From the NCBI GenBank assembly GCA_944386225.1, contig CALXAH010000004.1, forward strand, positions 62,001 to 126,000: a stretch of 64,000 bases of DNA. Direction: 5' to 3'. A model generated the notes under the pieces. The model saw only the letters and a list, made by a program, of their open reading frames with translations, was not told the DNA's origin and ran no database searches. This DNA comes from an uncultured Gemmiger sp. (lineage in GTDB: Bacteria > Bacillota > Clostridia > Oscillospirales > Ruminococcaceae). A program made the translations under genes and the position numbers. Below are positions 59,527 through 64,000 of the stretch, in pieces (the first letter of the stretch is position 1; each line of letters starts with the position of its first letter).

Positions 59527-60015
59527 TCAGTAGCGGGACAGAATCTCTTCCAGCTCGTCGCCGGTCAGCCGGCCGTACACGTCGTCGTTGATGGTCATGA
59601 CCGGGGCCAGGCCGCAGGCGCCGATGCAGCGGCAGGCATCCAGGCTGAACTTGCCGTCGGCGGTGCATTCGCCGCCGGTGATGTTCAGCATCTCCTGCAG
59701 CTTTTCATAGATCTTGCCGCTGCCCTTTACGTAACAGGCGGTGCCCAGGCAGACGCTGATCTTGTACGCCCCCTTGGGGCACAGGCTGAACTGGGAATAG
59801 AATGTACTGATGCCGTAGATCTCCGCCAGGGGCTTGCCCAGCCCTTCGGCCACCATCCGCTGCACCTCAATGGGCAGATAGCCGTAAATTTCCTGGGCTT
59901 TCTGCAAGGCGGGCATGGCCGCGCCGGGCATGTCCTTGTGCTGTTCCAGCCAGCTGGTAAGCTGCTGTTCCTGCTCCTTTGTGCCGTTGAAGGGCACCGA
60001 GGAAAAACGCCTCAT
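59527..60015 (-). CDS. hndA: NuoE-like hydrogenase subunit (HydC/HndA type)
   Basis: A 162-residue [2Fe-2S] protein starting MRRFSSVPFNGTKEQEQQ; GGGAGG lies seven bases before this ATG, and the in-frame ATG at 60030 lies within that ribosome site region. The four ligands are in SVCLGTACYVKGS near residue 90 and DACRCIGACGLAPVM near 128, typical of NuoE. LQKAQEIYGYLPIEVQRMVA is the N-terminal helical part. First gene of the hydrogenase operon. Confidence 0.95.
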   Translation of the reverse strand: MRRFSSVPFNGTKEQEQQLTSWLEQHKDMPGAAMPALQKAQEIYGYLPIEVQRMVAEGLGKPLAEIYGISTFYSQFSLCPKGAYKISVCLGTACYVKGSGKIYEKLQEMLNITGGECTADGKFSLDACRCIGACGLAPVMTINDDVYGRLTGDELEEILSRY

Positions 60016-60104
60016 ATTGTATCCTCCCATAGTTACTCACAAACGCGGGCGGCGGATGCCATTTTTTTAACGAAGCCGCCCGCACCATGTGCCAAGTTAT
60101 ATCA

Positions 60105-60133
60105 ATTATACCATATCGGCTATTTGTTGACTA
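60105..60133 (-). promoter_or_regulatory. Promoter of the hydrogenase operon
   Basis: Minus-strand TATAAT (60105-60110) with TAGTCA (60128-60133) 17 bases upstream. The 295-base divergent region also holds TTAACGAA (60067) and TTCGTTAG (60171) as distant inverted copies, but no clear Rex-type palindrome. Confidence 0.6.
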
Positions 60134-60221
60134 TATCCGATTTGCCAAACAACGCGTAAATTTTCCCGTTTCGTTAGGAGTATTTTATCAAAATTGCACA
60201 GTGCTTTTGCCGGAACCGGTC

Positions 60222-60250
60222 TTGCGCAGAGGGCGGGTTTTCGGTATGAT
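60222..60250 (+). promoter_or_regulatory. Promoter of the DRTGG/HydA-like module
   Basis: TTGCGC (60222-60227), 17-base spacer, TATGAT (60245-60250). Confidence 0.7.
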
Positions 60251-60310
60251 AAAGATACACAAAGGGCGCCGCGGCATTCCCCGCCGCCCGCAAAAAGGAG
60301 CGAGCCTGCC

Positions 60311-60664
60311 ATGAAGATACGCGAGATCCTGGACGCGCTGGGTGCGCGTCTTCTGACCCCCGACGCCGATCTGGAGGTGGACGTGCACGCCGCCTGCGGC
60401 AGCGATATGATGAGCGACGTGCTGGCCTATGTAAAGGACCAGGGCGTGCTGCTGACCGGCCTGAACAACCCGCAGGTGGTGCGCACCGCCGACATGATGG
60501 ATATGGTGTGCATCGTGTTTGTGCGGGGCAAGGTGCCCGGGGAGGGCATCCTGGAACTGGCCGCCGCCCGGGACATTGCGGTGCTGACCACCGAAAAGAC
60601 CATGTTCTCGGCCTGCGGGCTGCTGTACGAAAAAGGGCTGCGGGGAGGTACGAGCCATGTCTGA
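60311..60664 (+). CDS. DRTGG-domain-like small protein 1
   Basis: A 117-residue protein starting MKIREILDALGARLLTP, with AAGGAG upstream. It looks like a free DRTGG domain (VHAACGSDMMSDVLAYVKDQGVLLTGLNNPQVVRTADMMD near residues 26-65), a fold otherwise seen beside CBS domains and in phosphotransacetylase. A related protein is encoded two genes later. Its stop overlaps the ATPase start by eight bases. The role is presumably ligand sensing or protein-protein contact; not known. Confidence 0.8.
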   Translation: MKIREILDALGARLLTPDADLEVDVHAACGSDMMSDVLAYVKDQGVLLTGLNNPQVVRTADMMDMVCIVFVRGKVPGEGILELAAARDIAVLTTEKTMFSACGLLYEKGLRGGTSHV

Positions 60665-61082
60665 GGCCATTACCCTGCGCTACACCGTGCCCGGGGACGA
60701 CTTTACCCGGGCGGGGGAAGCCTCCGCCGACGTCAAGCGCAACCTGAAACGGATGGGGGTGGACCGGGAGGCGGTGCGCAAGGCCGCCATCGCCCTGTAC
60801 GAGGGGGAGATCAACCTGGCCATCCACGCGGGCGGCGGCGAGATCACCGTGACCCTCACGCCGGATACCATCGTGATGCTGCTGGAGGATCACGGGCCCG
60901 GCATCCCGGATATCTCCCTGGCCATGAGCGAGGGCTGGAGCACCGCGCCGGACGAGGTGCGCAGCCTGGGATTCGGGGCGGGGATGGGCCTGCCCAACAT
61001 GAAAAAATATTCCGACCGGTTCGACATCCAGTCCACCGTGGGGGTGGGCACCACCATCCGTATGGAGGTGGACCTGGCATGA
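60657..61082 (+). CDS. RsbW-like (anti-sigma type) ATPase
   Basis: A 141-residue GHKL ATPase of the anti-sigma/serine-kinase type: EGEINLAIHAGGGEITVT (N box, near residue 49), EDHGPGIPDISLAM (G1, near 79) and GFGAGMGLPNMKKYSDRFDI (G2, near 104). In Bacillus such proteins bind and phosphorylate partner proteins. Here the partner may be one of the DRTGG or HydA-like proteins in the same operon. Starts inside the previous gene. Confidence 0.88.
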   Translation: MSEAITLRYTVPGDDFTRAGEASADVKRNLKRMGVDREAVRKAAIALYEGEINLAIHAGGGEITVTLTPDTIVMLLEDHGPGIPDISLAMSEGWSTAPDEVRSLGFGAGMGLPNMKKYSDRFDIQSTVGVGTTIRMEVDLA

Positions 61083-61101
61083 CCGGCCGCACAGGTGAGC
61101 C

Positions 61102-62397
61102 ATGAACAACGAATTTATCCACTCGGTCACCCTGGACCGGGACAAATGTATGGGCTGCATCAACTGCATCAAGCGCTGCCCCACCCAGGCCATCCGGGTG
61201 CGGGAGGGCAAGGCGGTGATCAATCCGCTGCGCTGCATCGACTGCGCCGAGTGCATCCGCATCTGCCCCCATCACGCCAAGACCGCCAGCGCCGACCCGC
61301 TGGAGGTGCTGCACAACTACGAATACACCATTGCCCTGCCGCCGCCCAGTTTTTATGCCCAGTTCAACAATCTGGAGGACCCGGATCAGGTGGTCAGCGC
61401 GTTGCTGGAGCTGGGCTTTGACGAGGTGTTTGAGGTGGCCCGGGCGGCCGAGCTGGTCAGCGAGGCCACCCGCCGCCTTTTGCAGACCGGCCAGGTGCCC
61501 CGGCCGGCCATCAGCAGCGCCTGCCCGGCGGTGGTGCGGCTGATCCGGGTGCGGTACCCGGATCTGATCGACCATGTGCTGCCGCTGGCCCCGCCCATCG
61601 AGGTGGCGGCCCGCATCGCCAAGAAAAAAGCCGCCGAGGCCACCGGCCTTGCGCCGGAGAAGATCGGCTGTATCTTCCTGTCCCCCTGCCCGGCCAAGAT
61701 CAGCTATGTGCGCAGCCCCATCGGGGTGCAGCGCTGCGCGGTGGACGCGGCAGTGGCCATCAAGGAAATCTACCCGCCCCTGCTGTCGGCGCTGAAAAAG
61801 GCCCCCGTGCGGGAGGGGGCCAGCAACACCGGCCGGATCGGCCTGGGCTGGGGCGAAAGCGGCGGCGAGAGCAGCGGCCTGGTGATGGTGGACGACTACC
61901 TGGCTGCCGACGGCATCGAGAACGTGATCCGGGTGCTGGAAGACCTGGAGGACGAAAAATACCGGGAACTGGAATTTGTGGAGCTGGATGCCTGCGCGGG
62001 CGGCTGCGTGGGGGGCGTGCTGCAGGTGGAGAACCCCTACATCGCCCGGGCCAAGATGAAAAAGCTGCGCCGGTACCTGCCGGTAAGCCGCAACCATCTG
62101 TCCAGCACCAGCATCCCGCCCGCCTTGCTGTGGGACACCGATCTGGAATACGCCCCGGTGCTGGAACTTTCCGGTACCCGGAGCGAGCGGTTTGAAAAGT
62201 ACAACCAGCTGCGGGAGATACAAAAGAGCCTGCCCGGGCTGGATTGCGGCAGCTGCGGCGCGCCCAGCTGCGAGGCCCTGGCCGAGGACGTGGTGCGGGG
62301 CCAGGCCAGCGTGGACGACTGTACCGTGCTCATGCGCCGCCGGATGGAGGCGGTGCTGCGGGCGCTGAATCTGAACGGAGAGGAGAAAATGCCATGA
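61102..62397 (+). CDS. HydA-like iron-sulfur protein with altered H-cluster motifs (putative sensory hydrogenase)
   Basis: A 431-residue protein. Two ferredoxin [4Fe-4S] motifs open it (CMGCINCIKRCPTQAI at residue 16, CIDCAECIRICPHHAK near 46), then an [FeFe]-hydrogenase large-subunit-like domain. The three cluster motifs are altered: SSACPAVVRL instead of TSC(C/S)PxW (near 136), SPCPAKISY instead of MPCxxKxxE (near 194), and DACAGGCVGGVLQV instead of MACxxGCxxGGGQP (near 295). A C-terminal Cys4 Fe-S domain follows (LDCGSCGAPSCEALAEDVV near 381). This fits the putative sensory, group D-like hydrogenases. It has no PAS domain. Confidence 0.85.
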   Translation: MNNEFIHSVTLDRDKCMGCINCIKRCPTQAIRVREGKAVINPLRCIDCAECIRICPHHAKTASADPLEVLHNYEYTIALPPPSFYAQFNNLEDPDQVVSALLELGFDEVFEVARAAELVSEATRRLLQTGQVPRPAISSACPAVVRLIRVRYPDLIDHVLPLAPPIEVAARIAKKKAAEATGLAPEKIGCIFLSPCPAKISYVRSPIGVQRCAVDAAVAIKEIYPPLLSALKKAPVREGASNTGRIGLGWGESGGESSGLVMVDDYLAADGIENVIRVLEDLEDEKYRELEFVELDACAGGCVGGVLQVENPYIARAKMKKLRRYLPVSRNHLSSTSIPPALLWDTDLEYAPVLELSGTRSERFEKYNQLREIQKSLPGLDCGSCGAPSCEALAEDVVRGQASVDDCTVLMRRRMEAVLRALNLNGEEKMP

Positions 62398-62717
62398 CCA
62401 CCGAACTGCTGCGGGAACTGGATTTCACCCCCCTGGTGGACGCGGAGGAGCGGGAGATCACCGGGGGCTTCTGCGGGGATCTGCTCAGCTGGGCCATGGG
62501 CCGCTGCACCGAGGGGCAGGTCTGGTTCACCGTGATGGGCAACCTGAACGCGGTGGCGGTGGCCAGCCTGGCGGACGCGGCGGCCATCGTGCTCTGCCAC
62601 GGGGCCACCCTCATGCCGGATGCCCTGGCCCGGGCCCGCACCGAGGGGATCAACGTATTTGCCACCGATCTGCCGGAATACGAGGCCTGCGTGGCCTTTG
62701 CCCGGGAGATGGAGTGA
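62394..62717 (+). CDS. DRTGG-domain-like small protein 2
   Basis: A 107-residue protein whose ATG overlaps the HydA-like stop by four bases. GGFCGDLLSWAMGRC near residue 25 and VMGNLNAVAVASLADAAAIVLCHG near 47-70 align by eye with the first DRTGG-like protein of this operon (MMSDVLA, LLTGLNNPQVVRTADMMD). The two may pair or bind the same ligand. Function unknown. Confidence 0.78.
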   Translation: MTTELLRELDFTPLVDAEEREITGGFCGDLLSWAMGRCTEGQVWFTVMGNLNAVAVASLADAAAIVLCHGATLMPDALARARTEGINVFATDLPEYEACVAFAREME

Positions 62718-62718
62718 G

Positions 62719-63435
62719 ATGGGGCCGCTGAAATACGACCTGCACATCCACTCCTGCCTGTCCCCCTGCGCGGAGCGGGAGATGGCGCCTTCCACCATTG
62801 CGGGGCTGTGCGCGCTGAACGGCGCGGAACTCATCGCCCTGACCGACCACAACAGCGCCCTGAACCTGCCGGCCATGGCGGCCTGCTGCCGGGCCTACGG
62901 GCTGCGTCTTTTGCCCGGCATCGAGGTGACCACCGCCGAGGAGGTGCATCTGCTGTGCTACTTTGCCACGGTGGAGGCGGCGCTGGAGATGGGGCGGCTG
63001 CTCTATGCCCATCTGCCGGATTTTCCCTACGATCCGGAAATTTGGGGCGAACAATGGGTGATGGATGAGGAGGACAGAATCGTATATAAGGTAGACAAGC
63101 TGCTCACCGGTGCGGTGGATCTGGATCTGTACGCCGCGGCCGACGCCTGCCGGGCGCTGGGCGGCGTGCCGGTGCCCGCCCATGTGGACAACGACAGCTA
63201 CAGCGTGCTCAGCGCGCTGGGCCTGTGGCCGGAGGACGGGGGCTTTGCCGCCGCCGAGCTGCACATCCCGGCCAAAAAGGCCGGGCTGGAAGCGGCGGGC
63301 CTGCTGCCCCCGGGGCTGGAGACCCTGACCGGCAGCGACGCCCACGCCCTGCTCTCCCTGGCCGAGGATTTCCCCCGGCTGGGGCCGGACAGCGTGCTCT
63401 GGCCGCTGGTGGAACAGCTTCCCGTGCCGGAATGA
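62719..63435 (+). CDS. PHP-domain phosphoesterase
   Basis: A 238-residue metal-dependent phosphoesterase beginning MGPLKYDLHIHSCLSPCAE one base after the previous stop. The PHP motifs are DLHIHSCLSPC near residue 7, LTDHNSA near 39, GIEVTT near 68 with its Glu, a His in PAHVDND near 156, and SDAHAL near 209. Substrates of such free PHP proteins include small phosphate esters and nucleotides. Fifth and last clear member of the divergent module; its place in a hydrogenase-linked operon suggests turnover of a signal, which is unproven. Confidence 0.88.
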   Translation: MGPLKYDLHIHSCLSPCAEREMAPSTIAGLCALNGAELIALTDHNSALNLPAMAACCRAYGLRLLPGIEVTTAEEVHLLCYFATVEAALEMGRLLYAHLPDFPYDPEIWGEQWVMDEEDRIVYKVDKLLTGAVDLDLYAAADACRALGGVPVPAHVDNDSYSVLSALGLWPEDGGFAAAELHIPAKKAGLEAAGLLPPGLETLTGSDAHALLSLAEDFPRLGPDSVLWPLVEQLPVPE

Positions 63436-63451
63436 AACGGAGGGATCTGCC

Positions 63452-64000
63452 ATGAAAAAAAGACTGACCGCCCTGCTCGTTGTTCTGCTGGTGTTCGCGC
63501 TGGCGCTGCCCCTGGCCGCCTTTGCGGATATCGGGCCCAAGCCCTCGGTGCGGGTGACCTTTACCGGCGCCGGGGGGCGGGAGTTCTATGCCACCCTGCT
63601 GTCCCAGGCCTCCGGCACGGGGCCCTACTCCGCCGAGCCGGGCCGCAGCTGGGGCAACGACCTGGAGGAAAACGAACCGGTGCGCCAGGCAATCGACGCC
63701 TACCAGGATCAGGACGGCTTCTATTTCCTGCAGACCGCCTGGCTCTGCAGCGAGACCCGGCCGCTGGCCTGGACCTACTACCCGCCGGTGACCTACAAAC
63801 TGCTGGTGTACTTCCCGGATACGGGCGAGTTTCTTACCAGCGGGGTCTATTCCCGGTATGCCTTTGATAACTACTATACCGTCGATCTGGCGAACCTGAC
63901 GAATGGACAGCTGGTTTTGCGGAAAAGCTATGACTACACCTGGGAGCTGATAAGCCTGCTGGTGCGCATCCTGGCCACCATCGCCCTGGAACTGGCGGTG
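63452..64000 (+). CDS. Secreted/membrane protein of unknown function, cut by the window edge
   Basis: At least 183 residues, starting MKKRLTALLVVLLVFALALPLAAFA, a signal peptide, with GGAGGG upstream of the ATG. The visible extracellular part has beta-rich segments (VRVTFTGAGGREFYATLLSQASG, LVYFPDTGEFLTSGVYSRY), then YTWELISLLVRILATIALELAV, probably the first TM segment, where the window stops. No family recognised; the order (signal peptide, extracellular domain, several TMs) occurs in Clostridia membrane proteins next to hydrogenase or transport genes. It may belong to the same operon (16-base gap). Confidence 0.75.
   Translation, partial: MKKRLTALLVVLLVFALALPLAAFADIGPKPSVRVTFTGAGGREFYATLLSQASGTGPYSAEPGRSWGNDLEENEPVRQAIDAYQDQDGFYFLQTAWLCSETRPLAWTYYPPVTYKLLVYFPDTGEFLTSGVYSRYAFDNYYTVDLANLTNGQLVLRKSYDYTWELISLLVRILATIALELAV

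Noticed and set aside
60117..60170. Rex (NADH-responsive) operator in the hydrogenase promoter region
   Set aside because: TTGTT and AACAA half-sites are present but about 19 bases apart, too far for a Rex site (about 8).
1..64000. tRNA, rRNA, CRISPR array, transposase, phage or toxin-antitoxin genes
   Set aside because: None was seen in the sequence or intergenic spaces; repeats present are short inverted repeats, not spaced direct repeats.

Overview
The window is GC-rich DNA (roughly two thirds G+C by eye) that is almost wholly coding. It looks like an anaerobic Clostridia-class Firmicute of the Oscillospiraceae/Ruminococcaceae kind (Faecalibacterium, Subdoligranulum, Gemmiger and relatives). 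The reasons are Shine-Dalgarno-led genes with sigma-A promoters, a bifurcating [FeFe] hydrogenase, PurO-type IMP cyclohydrolase in place of the fused PurH, a beta-type DAHP synthase and the XRE/TetR repertoire. The genus is inferred, not shown. I saw no rRNA, tRNA, CRISPR array, transposase or prophage gene; the window reads as chromosomal backbone.

1-11.2 kb (minus strand): a complete purine operon, purE-purC-purF-purM-purN-purO-AICAR transformylase-purD-purL, with purL running off the left edge. Its leader carries a good promoter, a short glycine-rich ORF and an intrinsic terminator that starts at the stop codon of that ORF. This looks like ribosome-dependent attenuation.

11.3-17.4 kb: two GNAT acetyltransferases, an ApbE-like lipoprotein, an XRE-SdpI fusion regulator, DAHP synthase, a YbaK-type deacylase and thioredoxin. 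17.1-22.6 kb: a TetR regulator and a small Cys-rich protein diverge from an ABC exporter (ATPase plus a very large FtsX-type permease with a long helical stalk). A cluster of nested palindromes follows (22.6-22.9 kb).

22.9-30.3 kb: a peptide/nickel-type ABC importer (binding protein, two permeases, fused double ATPase) ending in an FmdE-family protein. The ATPase has an apparent one-base frameshift inside its first Walker A motif. The operon has a long structured leader ending in a terminator and is divergent from a Crp/Fnr regulator, a NUDIX hydrolase and a small unknown gene.

30.3-41.1 kb (minus strand): a stand-alone winged-helix regulator; an operon joining an ICMT-like methyltransferase, a GH3-family adenylating enzyme and a membrane HD-GYP protein; then an operon of response regulator, histidine kinase, two paralogous membrane-anchored proteins and a class-A beta-lactamase-fold serine hydrolase. 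41.2-54.9 kb: coaBC, a small lipoprotein, a P-loop kinase, a metallophosphoesterase, CCA-adding enzyme, a CoA-disulfide-reductase/rhodanese/sulfite-reductase fusion, a histidine phosphatase, GtrA, an MFS permease, a thioesterase, a glycogen branching enzyme and a TetR regulator.

55.0-64.0 kb: an NAD-linked bifurcating [FeFe] hydrogenase operon (HndABCD-like) with an orphan HATPase inside it. Divergent from it is a module of two DRTGG-like proteins, an RsbW-like ATPase, a HydA-like iron-sulfur protein with altered H-cluster motifs and a PHP phosphoesterase, then a secreted or membrane protein cut by the right edge. This divergent pair is the best candidate for a poorly described H2/redox-sensing system. 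The purE leader and the ABC-operon leader are the best candidates for undescribed RNA regulation.
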